Shown here: piece after piece, positions 45,048 to 55,332 of the stretch
Numbering within the stretch: position 1 is the stretch's first letter
Layout: every line of letters begins with the position of its first letter
DNA from: Saprolegnia diclina VS20
Taxonomy: Eukaryota > Oomycota > Saprolegniomycetes > Saprolegniales > Saprolegniaceae
Assembly (NCBI RefSeq): GCF_000281045.1
Contig: NW_008246076.1
Location: 607,547 to 663,394 of the forward strand
Reading direction: 5' to 3'
DNA length: 55,848 nucleotides
Translations under genes and position numbers: made by a program
The notes under the pieces: generated by a model
Database searches by the model: none
Told to the model about the DNA's origin: nothing
What the model saw: the letters and a program-made list of their open reading frames with translations, nothing else

Positions 45048-46306
45048 ATGGGACGTCCGGCCTTGCGCGATATGACCAATGACCCCGGACCTCATGGAGC
45101 CCCGCGGAAGCGCAAACTGATGGTGGACATGGGGAAGGAGCGCCTCATGATGATGGAACGTGGAATGGCCTCAAAGGAAGCACGCACGAAGCTCCATGGG
45201 GTCGGCCTTGCCAAACCCGCCTCAAGCAAGGAGACGAGCAGCAACGCGTTCTTCCTGCGGCTCCTCATGGAGACGCCAGCGGTGCAGGAAGCGAGCTTGC
45301 GCAAGATGCCCCAGCACCGCCGGACGAAGAAGTCGCGCAGTCGATTGAGTCTCGTCCATGGCGACGAGCGCCGCCGACTCGCCTTTGAGGACATAAGCGA
45401 CGACGAGAGTTTGTCGGCAGGTAGCTCTCCATGCATGGCGCGAGACCGCGAGCATGGATACGAAGCATCATCATCGAACCAGGGCTGTCGCCAGCCTACG
45501 TGGCTCCTTCGGCGCACCATGGTCGTCGATCGCAGTAAGTGGGACGAGATCTCATGCTATTGCGTAGGCACTTCGGTCGTACAAGGGGTTCCATCCACGA
45601 GCAGCATGGGTACGTAAATCATTGCAGTATTTGAAACTAAGATCTATGCTAGACATCAGCGCATCGTTGCACTCGCACGTTCACTCGACCCTCAACCTCT
45701 CGCTGGACGATCTCTCCATGGCAGAGCTCATCCCACCCGAACGCCCTGCACGTACGTCTCGACAGTCGACTTTCGAAGAGAGACAAAGCCGACGTAGTGA
45801 TGAATCTTTCCATGAACGATGAGGACGAGCGATGCGACGCTGTGGCGGACGCACCACCATCACGTACGTTGATGCTGCGTATGAAGCGAACCTTACCAAC
45901 CATAGACCAAGGACTATTGTCGTCCCGCCCACATCCAAACCCATCCTGCAGTATTTCGAGCTTCTCAAGCCATGCCGAGATGAGCGACGCCCCCCACATG
46001 GCGCCACCTCGTCGAGCGCATGCGACCCACAAGCAAGCAAAGCCCTCGCCTGCCGTCAAGGCTGCTCCGATCGGCAAGCCCAAGATTGCCACCAAGCCTC
46101 GGAGGCAGCCACCGCCCGCCAAACGCCCACCGTCACCACAACGGACGAAACCCAAGACGACATCGTCGCTGCCCCAGCGCGATCGGCTCTCGCAGGCGTT
46201 TTTGCAGCGTCCGTCGCCGCCATCGTCGCCACCTCGCCGGACTGCCGCCACGTACCGCTTGGACCGAAACAACCTTTGTTGCTTGCAGCAATTATTTCTC
46301 GTGTAA
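45048..46306 (+). CDS. Disordered basic protein with destruction-box-like N-terminus
   Basis: The start is ATG 45048 and the stop TAA 46304-46306, with four short introns read at about 45535, 45611, 45750 and 45869. The N-terminus MGRPALRDMTNDPG contains RPALRDMTN, close to the RxxLxxxxN destruction box of B-type cyclins, through which APC/C marks proteins for turnover in mitosis. The rest is low-complexity: KEARTKLHGVGLAKPASSKE, DISASLHSHVHSTLNLSLDD, and a Lys/Pro-rich part (KPKIATKPRRQPPPAKRPPS). No folded domain is recognised. It might be a cell-cycle substrate such as a securin- or shugoshin-like protein, but that is a guess. The stop lies 6 bases from the convergent stop of the AP-1 sigma gene. 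Confidence 0.6.
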
Positions 46307-46312
46307 GACGAG

Positions 46313-46889
46313 TTAGCGCGTCGTGTTGCGCGGGCGCACAAACATCTCTTCCTTGGTCTCTTCCATAAAGTCTTCTTGCTGGTTGCAGACGCGGAGAATC
46401 TCCTTCTTGCTCGGCTCTTGGAGGTTGCCACCAATGAGGAGCTCGTCCAGGATATAATACGCTTTGTGAAAGTTGAAGATGATGTCGAGCTCGCACACGT
46501 TGCCAAAGTACCGGTCGAGGACTTCGACAAACAAGTGGATGATCTCGAGCGTAATGAGCTCGTTCTCTTCCTTGGAGATGCACGCGACAAAGTACAAGCT
46601 CGCATACCTACAGCCTCGTCATATTCCGCATGCTCATGGCTTCGTCGCATAGGTAGCTACCGCTTGTAGACGATCTTCTGGTCCTTCCACTCGATAAAGT
46701 TGCACTGCTTCTGCGGCCGGCCGAGCACGAGCGACGTCACGTCGCGGATGATGCGCGCCTTGTCCTTGAGGGGCACCGCCGAGTACCACTTGGAGAGGCG
46801 CGTCTTGCCTTGGCGGCTCACGAGCAGCATGAAGTCGATCTACATGTCCATCTTGAGCCGCCGCCCACGACGCAGGATGGACGCACCAT
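46313..46889 (-). CDS. AP1S: AP-1 clathrin adaptor complex sigma subunit
   Basis: Three exons: 46887-46889 (only the ATG), 46839-46661 and 46607-46313. The introns are 47 and 53 nt. The joined start is [20 protein letters not shown]. Hallmarks follow: [60 protein letters not shown] and [20 protein letters not shown]. Length (about 158 residues) and sequence fit the small sigma chain of AP-1, which helps recruit clathrin at the trans-Golgi network and endosomes and reads dileucine sorting signals. The one-codon first exon is typical of splitting after the initiator Met. Paired TATCCGGA motifs lie 67-92 bases upstream of the ATG. Confidence 0.92.
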
Positions 46890-47242
46890 GATGCTGCGGC
46901 AAACACTTCGAAGTGAACTCTGGCCGCAACACGCAGGTATGCATTTTGACGGGTTTATCCGGATGTCAGACGTATCCGGATGATATGACGTGGCAATCTC
47001 AAACGCGCCGATATTAGCGTGTCGTCGACCCAGGTGACGGTCATCGGGCTCTTCCACCAACGGCTTTAACCTGCACACGCAATACAATTAGAGGAGTGCC
47101 ATTAGCGACGTCCACGATGACGTGCGAGAGCTGCAAGGCCCCGGGACCAGCAGGCGGTGCTAGACGTTACCGTATGAGGAAGAGCGCGTACGGAAGTGCG
47201 GCCGAGGTGGTTTGTTTTTGGTTTTCTTTTTGTTTGATTTTG
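46890..47242. promoter_or_regulatory. Promoter of AP-1 sigma with paired TATCCGGA motifs
   Basis: 353 bases with no ORF of note. tatccgga occurs at 46956-46963 and 46973-46980 in a 25-bp cluster. The distal part (47200 onward) carries the 3' flank of the Smr gene and a T-rich run. Confidence 0.5.
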
Positions 47243-48994
47243 TTACCAAGCTAACGACACTTGGAGCATCCCGACGTAGCCTTTCCGGTCCGGCACCTGC
47301 GCAAAGTTGTAGCCCTCGGCTGCAAGAAAGCGCTCGACGGCCGGCTTGAGACGCACGTGGTGCGAGTGGTGGCCCGACCCCGTCACAATGCAGATCGTCT
47401 CGGCCGTCACCGTCGGCAGCAGCTGCGACAGAAGCTCGAGCGCTTCGGCCACGTGCAGCCCGTGCAAGTCGAGGAGCCCGTCGCGCTCGTAGCTTGGGTT
47501 GCGCGCTTCAAAGATGAGGCTCGCAGCTTCGTAGTGCGCGTCCTTCATTTGCGCATTGTACGTCTGCCCTTGGCGCGAGAGGTCCTTCGCAAGGCTCTTG
47601 TTGCCCCTACGTATGGATAAGACTGCTGGCGTCGACATTGGATGCTAACTGGCGGTAGGCGTGCGTCGCATTCATAAAGCACTGGTTGCGCGCCAGCGCC
47701 AAGTCCCGGGCGCGCTCCCGCGCCTGCTTGTACTGCGCCGACACTTGGTACCCCGTATCGACCCAGCGCGTGGCCACGGGCTGCGAGAGCGACCGGGTAA
47801 ACAGCGGCGTCTACAAGTCAAAGTACTGAGGTTGGCCACATGGAGCCGAAGCGTGTACGTGGCGGCTGCTCGAGGTCGACGACGACGCCGACGGGAACGC
47901 TGCGTCGGGCTTCATCGAGAGCGCGCGCGCAAAGTCGAGCGAGAGGCCATCGGTCGAGGCCAACGGCGCCTTGGCGCTCGTCAGCGACGGAAAGTTGGTC
48001 GGCTCCAAGTTGTCGCGCATGTCGATCCAGTCGTCTTCTTCGTCGCTCTCTTGCGGCTGCTCCTGGCGCGCGCCGTACTCGACGATCGCCATTTCAAATG
48101 AGTGCGCAAACGCACACTCGTCGCCTTGGAGGCAGCCACCGCGGATCCAGTACCGGCACGTAATCAAGTGCGTGTCATGGAGAAACTAGCGAGGACTCAG
48201 CGTGACGACGAGTCCTCCTGGACGTACCCAGCAGTCGGCACGGCGGCACTCGCCTTGCAGGTAGTGGCGGCACACTTGGGCGTTCTGCTTTTGCGCCTCC
48301 GAATCGACAATAGCTTGCATGACGCCCTGGCCATCGACATCTCAGATCTCAGTGGCAGGGCGGACAACCGACCTGCGCGCGGTGCACGTCGAGCTCGACC
48401 TCTTTGAGCAGATCGAGGAGTCGCTCGGGGTCCATGGCAGGAAACACCGAGAGCAGTTGTTCCACGAGCTCGTACGCGATCGACCAGTAGAACGCGTCTT
48501 CGTCGTCCATGTCGACCTCGGCCCCGCCGTCGTCAGGCACGACCACGTCCTCAAACTCGGGCTCGAGCGACAAGGTGGGCTCCTGCACACGATCGAGGCG
48601 TCAAGGTGACGACGATATGATGGAGTTGGTGGACGTACGGCGCCCCACGGCACGTAGGCCGACGCCGTTGCATTCAACTGCGGCGACGCGGTCGAGGCGT
48701 CTTCGGCGTCGAGCAGCGCCAGCTGGTGCGGGTCCTTTACGTACAGGAGAAGCTCGTCGACAAAGTTCTCGGCGGCAGCCTATGGCGCCATGAGGCCGTG
48801 GCGTCGAGCGAGCGTCGTACCTGCTGCGAGTCGTCGAGCCAGCCCATGAGGAGCTCGAGCACCTCGGCGCGCTTCTCGTCTTCTTCATCGGCGTCGGCGC
48901 CATCGAGGCGTAGCATGCCGAGGACATAGGGCGCGAAGACGCTGTCGACGCCGAGGCCCGTGAGCTGCTGGGCCGTCCACGCGGTCACGGCCAT
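47243..48994 (-). CDS. PAM2-CUE-CCCH-DUF1771-Smr protein (CID7-like)
   Basis: The start is ATG 48994 (MAVTAWTAQQLTGLGVDSVF) and the stop 47243, in about six exons. The N-terminus resembles the CCDC43-type helical domain (GVDSVFAPYVLGML then EVLELLMGWLDD). A PAM2-like motif, PQLNATASAYVPWG, could bind the MLLE domain of poly(A)-binding protein. A CUE domain follows (YELVEQLLSVFPAMDPERLL), then CCCH fingers (CRHYLQGECRRADC and CRYWIRGGCLQGDECAFAHS). A linker with EPTNFPSLTSAKAPLA leads to the DUF1771 and Smr pair: YNAQMKDAHYEAASLIFEAR then LLDLHGLHVAEALELLSQLL and CIVTGSGHHSHH. PAM2, CUE and Smr together are the plan of plant CID5/CID7 proteins, which act on mRNA. Smr domains can cut RNA. A role in mRNA surveillance is inferred. 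Confidence 0.78.
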
Positions 48995-49679
48995 TGCCTG
49001 CGCAGAATTTTAATCACTGGCATCGTCTGTTCACCATGTACCTTGCAGTTTGTATACATTACATGGGCATTGATACAACACCCTTCATATAAGTTTGCCA
49101 CAGAGGACGAGGGAGAGAGCGGTCGACTTTCGCGCGTCGGCGTCGGGCGAAGGTAGAGTCGATGCATCCACCAAGTATGTAAATGAGTAGATTCATAAAG
49201 GCGGAAGTGACGCGATAGCGAGGTGGACAAGTGCAAAGTGCAAAGTGCAATGTCAGCAGGTCGACCAACGCAGACAGACACCGCTACATTCTCATGGCTG
49301 AGGGTAGGGTGTGTGTGGTTTATAGTCCAACTCGCATAGGCTTTCTACTCTCGGCGCGACTCTTGAGGCGCCATGGCCGAGGACTAGTGTCCCCAGTAGG
49401 AAGCAGAGTCGCCTCTGATGCACGGTGCATCGCCAATATTGACGGGCTGGCGGCAATCAATTCCCACGGAAATTTCGTCGAATGCGCACGAATGGTACAA
49501 GAAAATAAGACATTGTTCTTATTCCTTGACCTAATCGGCCACTGCAGCTCATTTTGAATATGTACAATATCGCAATAGAAGCAAAAGCAGGAGCGTCATC
49601 GGACGCTTGAATAGTGGCACAACGTAGTGTATATCGGAGCGGGATCGATCGACGTTATTAGTCTGTCACCGAACAGCGT
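48995..49679. other. Intergenic stretch
   Basis: 685 bases containing the promoter of the CID7-like gene and the 3' flank of the EF-hand gene. A short three-unit (gtgcaaa) repeat is at 49231-49250. Nothing coding was recognised. Confidence 0.45.
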
Positions 49680-52600
49680 CTAAAAGCCGTGGTATGTTCG
49701 CAAAGCGGGGCGCAGGATCGACGGTTTGGCTTTGGCGTGGTCGCGGGCGGTCTGATGCACTTGCATGCGCGCGGCTACCATCTTTCGCCGCACGGTGCGC
49801 ACAAACTTTTGCGCGCGGAAGCAGCGAAAGCGCCGCTGGATACGCATCGCGGCCGCGTGTCGCTCGGCCAGCGTTGCCGCGTGGGCGTCTTCGCGTGCCG
49901 ACCGCGTTGGCACATGATTGGATAGCTTTTTGCTGCGCAAATCCAAAGCCGATCCTTTGGTTGTCATCGACGTTGCGTGTACGTGTTGTGCCGCCAAGTT
50001 GTCGAGCATGCCTTGACGACTGCGCACGCGAATGTCATTTTTGATCTCTTCAATCGTCTACACCCGCAGGTCAAAACGACAACACACGATGACGGCACAG
50101 TACTTGGTGGCCGTCGGCGTGCGTGACGAGCACGCGTCGATTGCTCGAGTTGGCGCAGGCGCCGGTGCCCCCCGAGAGGTGCCATGCGTTGCGCATCATG
50201 AGCTCAAAGTAGTCGTCGCCGTCGATCGACGCGCTAATGCCCTAAACCACGTCGATACCGTCGTGAAATGTACCGTAAAGCGAGAAAATACGGTACGCGG
50301 TAGTATGTTTCAAACTCGGCCAGCGAGACCGTGCCGTCGCCATCGAGGTCCCAGTGCTGCATGAATTGCACCAGTGCATCGCGTGGTGTGAGTCGCCCGG
50401 CGACCACATCGGGGTGGTGCGTCACGTCAAAGCCCTTGCGAAGGTCGTCGATCGTGACTTGCCCGTCGCCGTCGACGTCGAGAACGCTGTACGCTTGGTG
50501 TATAAGCGCTCGTCGGCGGTCGTTGAGTTCGCCTCGAAGCCCGGTGAGGAGTTCGTCAAAGCTGATGGTGCCGCTGTGGTCGGTGTCGAGGAGTGTCATG
50601 AGCTGGTCGATGTCGTGCAAATGAATCTCAATGCCGTAGGTCTCCAAGCCAGATTTGAGTTCGTTCTTGGTGAGTTTGCCATCGCCGCCGTCGTCCCAGA
50701 TGCGCATCACTCTAAGTGTACCGTCAAGGATGGACACTACGCAATGTGCAATAGGTATACCGCTGCACTGCGTGGATGCCAGCAGCGCCGCCCCGTGCTA
50801 CGATCTTGGCTTTGAGTCGATCAAGGACGTTGCCAGCAAGGACGCCCGTCGCCCGAGGCGGGGCGCCAAAGCGAGAGGTAAACCGCGCGTGCAGAGCCGG
50901 AATGTCGATCACTTGAGACCCTACCCCTTGCACGCTAGGTCAAAAAGTTATGGACATAGATGGCACCCGAATCGTCCATCGCGCGGGCAATCACGAGGGC
51001 GTCGCGGGACGAGAGCATCTTGTCTCGCTTGCTCAAAGCCGTGGCAAAGGCCTTGAGATGCACGCGCTCTTGCCCGCTGCCGAGAACGCGGTTGGCGCCA
51101 AGGCGGTGGGCGAGGCCGTCGACGGTGCACGGCGGATCGAAAAGCGTGTGCTTGACGTACGCCAACGGGTCTTGCAGTCGCGTCGCAAAGGCGTCGGTGT
51201 GCTTCTCTTCGTGCGCGCGGCGTGGCGTGAGTGTGGCTTCGACGACGCGCTACCAAGCGAGCATTTCGAACATTGAAATAAAGAGCAATAAAAAGTACTT
51301 GGTTGCCGTCGGCGTCTTCGTGGAGCACGCGCTTGTTGGCCGAGTTGGCACACCAGCCGACCCCGCCGGAAATGCGCCACGCATTGCGAATCATGAGCTC
51401 AAAGTACGCATCGTCGTCGATCGACGCGCTCACATTCTACGCCATTTTAGCAATTAAAAAGCGCTCGTTTGGTTTGTTCAAAAGACAACAGTGTACCTGG
51501 TAGTAGTGCTCAAACTCGGCGAGCGTGATCACACCGTCCTTCTCGTCCGTGTCCCACTGCGCCATAAACTCGGAAAGGATATCGTCGGCAGCTTTTTCAC
51601 CGCTGATGAACGCCGGGTGCTTGGTCGTATCGTAGAGTTCACGGACGTCGTCAAGGGTCACGACGCCGTCCCCGTTGACATCGAGCTTTTGAAACGCGAG
51701 GCTGATCATCGCAAGGCGCGCGGGCGCGATAGGTCCGCGTAGTGCGAGGAGAAACTCATCAAAGCTAATCGACCCGTCGCCGTCACGGTCGAGCGCGCTC
51801 ATGATAGCATCGACCTCCGCCGGCGAACAGTCGACACCAAAGTCCCGGAGACCAAACTGCAATTCGTCGCGGCTCAAGCGACCGTCACGGTTGGCGTCCA
51901 ACGCTCGCATCGTTCGACTGAGCGTATGAATACCGGCATGGTCACCACTACGCTGTAAGAGCACAGCTTTTACGTGAGCGAGAAGGGCGTCCCTACGCGC
52001 GATAGGATGAGTAGAGAAGACTAGATCGTTAGCGTCGTACGGTGCAGAAGACTCATTTTTCGATCGCATCGACGCTTGTGATCCCCGGCTTTTGGACGTA
52101 TGTAGTGGTGTAGACGGGGCCTGGTTGCGCGACACGGACGTCAACGCCCGACTGGCAGCAGTCGGAGGTCGACTGGCAGCAGTAAGAACGCGCGACGTGC
52201 TTGACCGATGCGTGGAGCCCGTGCTCGGTCGTGCGGTGCCAAGCCGGGTCGGCGGCACTTGGTTGGACGCTGGGCGACTCACCATCGATGCCCGCCCGCC
52301 CGACGGAATGCTTCCGCGACTCGGCGCCAGACGTTTCTGGGTCTGGGCGGTGCCAGGACGCTTGTCATGGTTGCTTTGGTTGCTGGTAGGATGGGCAGAG
52401 TACGCGCGTTCTGACTTGAGCCTTGCACCGCCCGCCACGGACGACGAGGCTGTTACAGGCCGTAAACTGTGCGTGCTCTGGTTCGACGCAGGTCGACCGT
52501 ACATGGCTTTGCTGACGGTCGACGCACGGGTGCTCGCCGTCGCTGGTCGATCATCGTGGCGGCTTTGGTTGGAGGTGGGGCGACCATACATCGGCTCGGA

Positions 52601-53068
52601 CGCCCGGCTGCTGGACCAACCGCCTCGACTCGGCGTCATCGCCAGCGATTGCTTTTGAAACACAAACGACACGCGACCTTGGGTGCAGAGCCACTCGCCA
52701 AGGGGAAGAAAACCGAGGCGAATGTCCTCGCCGCGCGCCATGGCATCGGTGAGCACGCGTCGAATGACATCAAGAAACGCCTCCACACAGTGCTCGTCGA
52801 GACGCTGGATCCGTGCTGCGTGGGCAAGATTGAGCGTTGGCGCCAGCCGCACTGGTGTTTTGGCAAACGCGACGTCGACAAAGGTGCTCGGAGGTTCAAA
52901 CTGGAGTAAGCGCTCGAGGCGAATGGGGACGCGTCGATGCACATGGTCGCAAAGGCCGTCGACGAGACACTTCCAAAGCTGGACGCTGGCCGGCAGCGAC
53001 AGCCCTGGCGTGGCTTCACTTGCAGCTTGGACGACGTCGGCCGTCACGACACTTGCGCGGGCTTGCAT
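49680..53068 (-). CDS. HU-CCDC81-like and repeated EF-hand (calcyphosine-like) protein with IQ motif
   Basis: The start is ATG 53068 and the stop TAG 49680-49682. The first exon (53068 to about 51500) has an N-terminal domain like the HU fold of CCDC81 (LPASVQLWKCLVDGLCDHV, DIRLGFLPLGEWLCTQGRVS). A disordered stretch follows with repeats of the form GRPxSNQSxHxxRPxTA, then EF-hands (LDANRDGRLSRDEL, LDRDGDGSISFDEF, LDVNGDGVVTLDDV) and a conserved ASIDDDAYFELMIRNAWRIS block. A second, similar module (IWDDGGDGKLTKNEL, LDTDHSGTISFDEL, WDLDGDGTVSLAEF) follows. The C-terminus has an IQ-like AAMRIQRRFRCFRAQKF. An apparent stop at 50935 is bypassed by a 46-nt intron, giving AMDDSGSQVIDIPALHARF; if that intron is wrong there are two tandem genes. 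Flagellar calcium sensing is inferred. Confidence 0.68.
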
Positions 53069-53413
53069 GATTGACGTTTCTCAACTGCTCGCACTGAAAA
53101 AACGCTTCCTCAATATGTACCAACGTCGCCATTTCTTCGATACGGACGCGGGTACATTCAACACGACGCAAGATGGAGTAGACATTGACAAACACCACTA
53201 TACGATGTATAGTGCGTGTGGTTTGGACCCTGCTGTAGACGCAAGCAACGATATACCGGCGCGGGTTGCTAACCCTACACCTACCCTAACCACATCTCAG
53301 TCTATTTTGGCGCACATCAGTGCAGTTCAAAAGCGCATCAAAGAAGAATGCCTTGCTACACGATACGTCCGCACCGTGCTTGTCGCGAGCGTGGCGACGA
53401 TGACAGCAGCCCA
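53069..53413. promoter_or_regulatory. Divergent region upstream of EF-hand and small unknown gene
   Basis: A plus ORF starts at 53067, overlapping the minus ATG within one CATG, and reads to 53417, but the translation is not convincing. The stretch probably holds the promoters of the flanking genes. It contains a CCCTAA-rich patch near 53268-53292. Confidence 0.35.
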
Positions 53414-53839
53414 ATGAAGGCCGACACCAAAGGAAACAAGAATATCTCCTTGGCCGATGCGCACGACTCCAACCAGCTCGAGGACATGACGTGGCAGCCC
53501 AAGCGCCAAGCACTCGAGCCCGAGATGGATGAGTGTCTTTTGAGCGACACTGCGTCTTCGTGCTCCCACGCGTCCTATGTGACGCTCCGAGAAGAGCCGC
53601 GACGACGATCGTGTTCCCAGCGCTCGGTGACGCTAATTGCATTTGCGCCCATCGATTGGACGTCGCCCCAGTGGACGCCAATGTCCTTCATCTCCTCAGT
53701 CGTCGAGTATCGGCCGTTCGAGGCCCCGCTGGCAACACGCTACACGCTCTTTTCCCGGCGCTTCCTAACGCTGCAGCCGATGCTAACACGCCGCGACGTC
53801 CTGCAAGGATACGACTCGTGGCTAGATTTCTCAGGCTAG
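53414..53839 (+). CDS. Small protein of unknown function
   Basis: The start ATG 53414 (MKADTKGNKNISLADAHDSN) runs to TAG 53837-53839, 141 codons, single exon. The first half is polar (EMDECLLSDTASSCSHAS). The second half reads APIDWTSPQWTPMSFISSVV and YRPFEAPLATRYTLFSRRFL. No family is recognised. It ends 31 bases before the convergent stop of the next gene. Confidence 0.4.
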   Translation: MKADTKGNKNISLADAHDSNQLEDMTWQPKRQALEPEMDECLLSDTASSCSHASYVTLREEPRRRSCSQRSVTLIAFAPIDWTSPQWTPMSFISSVVEYRPFEAPLATRYTLFSRRFLTLQPMLTRRDVLQGYDSWLDFSG

Positions 53840-53870
53840 TACCATCAAATCGAAATGTTTTAGTTAGAAT

Positions 53871-54296
53871 TTAAGATGCGACCGGTTTCTTCGCACGAAG
53901 TGTCGCGAGCATACTCTCTTCCCAGTCTTCCCACTGCTCGTTTTCGTTTTCCAGAAGGAGGCGTTGGCGCTTCTGGTGCAAGAACGGGTACGCGCACACG
54001 AGACCGATGATTGCAAGCACTGGCAGACCTTCGACAGGACACGCAAAGGAGAAGAAGAGCGCCATGAGACCCATGGTCGGCCAGAACGAGTGGAGCTCGA
54101 CCTTGGCATGAATTATCTTGCTCGTCTCCATGAAGGCGAGTCGCTTGACGTCCTTCGTTGTAGGGTTTTCGATTGCATCAAGCGCCGACGTGTCGATGGT
54201 CTTGGGAGCATACAGGAAGCGCGGCGCGCAGTCGATCCACTCGCCCGCGTACAAGACACCAAGACCAAAGGCACCGACGACGAGGTTGAGCGTCAT
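53871..54296 (-). CDS. 141-aa membrane protein, head-to-head paralogue A
   Basis: The start ATG 54296 (MTLNLVVGAFGLGVLYAGEW) runs to a stop at 53871-53873, single exon, 141 codons. One hydrophobic segment lies at the N-terminus and two at about residues 70-105 (GLMALFFSFACPVEGLPVLA). A charged C-terminal tail contains HQKRQRLLLENENEQWEDWE. The upstream ATG at 54395 would add a poorly supported extension. The gene at 54699 encodes a protein of identical length and layout on the opposite strand. Function unknown. Confidence 0.6.
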   Translation of the reverse strand: MTLNLVVGAFGLGVLYAGEWIDCAPRFLYAPKTIDTSALDAIENPTTKDVKRLAFMETSKIIHAKVELHSFWPTMGLMALFFSFACPVEGLPVLAIIGLVCAYPFLHQKRQRLLLENENEQWEDWEESMLATLRAKKPVAS

Positions 54297-54698
54297 ACTT
54301 GAGGCAAATGGCAAACTGAGTGTGATTGCACATATGTGTTTTGAGAGGTTCTGTGTCGCACCAACCGAACGGCACCAAATTTTGATGTCGCGCACATGTA
54401 CATGTACTGCAGAAAGTTCGCGCAGGAATCGCCTTGACTACCAGTATACCAAGAGGATACTATGGACAACAATTAACTATTTTGATCGTATATCTATTTC
54501 ACTATGGCCCTGTTCTGCACTTCAGCCTGCAGACAGGGCCATAGTGAAATAGGTCAACCAGCGGCGAATCCTGATTATCCAACGAAGGATGAGTTGTCTG
54601 GTCGGATGGTTTTTATGAATGCCGCTGAATATACGTTGTGAGAGGTCGCGGCAGAGCACAGACAATGCGCTGCAGTAGTATTTCGCAACAAGCTGGAC
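54297..54698. promoter_or_regulatory. Shared promoter of the head-to-head membrane-protein pair
   Basis: 402 bases between the two start codons. The centre carries the perfect inverted repeat 54494-54552. No other gene is seen. Confidence 0.5.
54494..54552. repeat. Perfect 20-bp inverted repeat with 19-nt loop
   Basis: The left arm ctatttcactatggccctgt (54494-54513) is the exact complement of the right arm (54533-54552). The loop begins tctgca and ends tgcag, so the stem can be extended with one bulged base. As RNA it would form a 59-nt hairpin. It may be a foldback element, a small-RNA precursor or a cruciform marking an inverted duplication. Confidence 0.92.
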
Positions 54699-55124
54699 AT
54701 GACTACGTGGACCGGATTCTTGACCATCGTCGTGCTCGGCGGCAGCCTCTTCCTCATGCTTGTGGCCCCGTACTTCATTGCCAAGATGCAACCGGCCCTG
54801 CCAGTTGACTGCGGCGACATCCACGCCCCGCACGCCAAGCGACTCGCCAAGCAGCACGTCAAGCGGCTATGGCGCACTTACTTTTTTCACTGCGACCGCC
54901 TCAACCGCCACATGCAGAGCTTCACGTTCATCTGCCTCTTGAGCAATAACGTGTCCGTAGCCGAAATCCCGGACGTTGTGATGATCTCCATCATGGTCGG
55001 CGTCCTTGCGCACGCGTGGTACGGCTGCGACCACGCCGTGAGCCAAAAACGGGCCGACCACGAACGCGAGCAGTGGGCAAAGCACCTCGAACATGTCAAA
55101 GAGAACAAGCGCAGTGGCAAATAG
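54699..55124 (+). CDS. 141-aa membrane protein, head-to-head paralogue B
   Basis: ATG 54699 (MTTWTGFLTIVVLGGSLFLM), 141 codons, single exon. It has an N-terminal membrane span, a basic loop (HAKRLAKQHVKRLWRTYFFH), two more hydrophobic segments (FTFICLLSNN and VVMISIMVGVLAHAWY) and a charged tail (QKRADHEREQWAKHLE). The position of the spans, the QKR...EQW tail and the exact length match the gene at 53871, although sequence identity is low. Function unknown. Confidence 0.65.
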   Translation: MTTWTGFLTIVVLGGSLFLMLVAPYFIAKMQPALPVDCGDIHAPHAKRLAKQHVKRLWRTYFFHCDRLNRHMQSFTFICLLSNNVSVAEIPDVVMISIMVGVLAHAWYGCDHAVSQKRADHEREQWAKHLEHVKENKRSGK

Positions 55125-55332
55125 GGTCTATTGTACTTGAGTAATGTACTGATTGCCATGGAACTGTGGCACATTAGTCTTGGGACATCCCCTGCCCAAA
55201 CCACAACATTCATCATCGTTCAAGGAGCTCTGCATCGAGCAAGTCGCGTTTGCGGGCTTGATGACTGGACTACAATGTCTCGACCAAGTAAGTTGTGGCG
55301 GGGAAAAGCGCTGCATTGCCGAACGACAACCA

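Noticed and set aside
53262-53292. CCCTAA-like patches suggesting telomeric repeats
   Set aside because: Only one or two imperfect units within ordinary intergenic DNA; a similar patch lies in an intron near 23760. No telomere or internal telomeric array.
53067-53417. Plus ORF beginning at the CATG that also holds the minus start codon of the EF-hand gene
   Set aside because: Its translation has no recognisable features; the EF-hand gene on the minus strand is far better supported and the overlap is probably chance.
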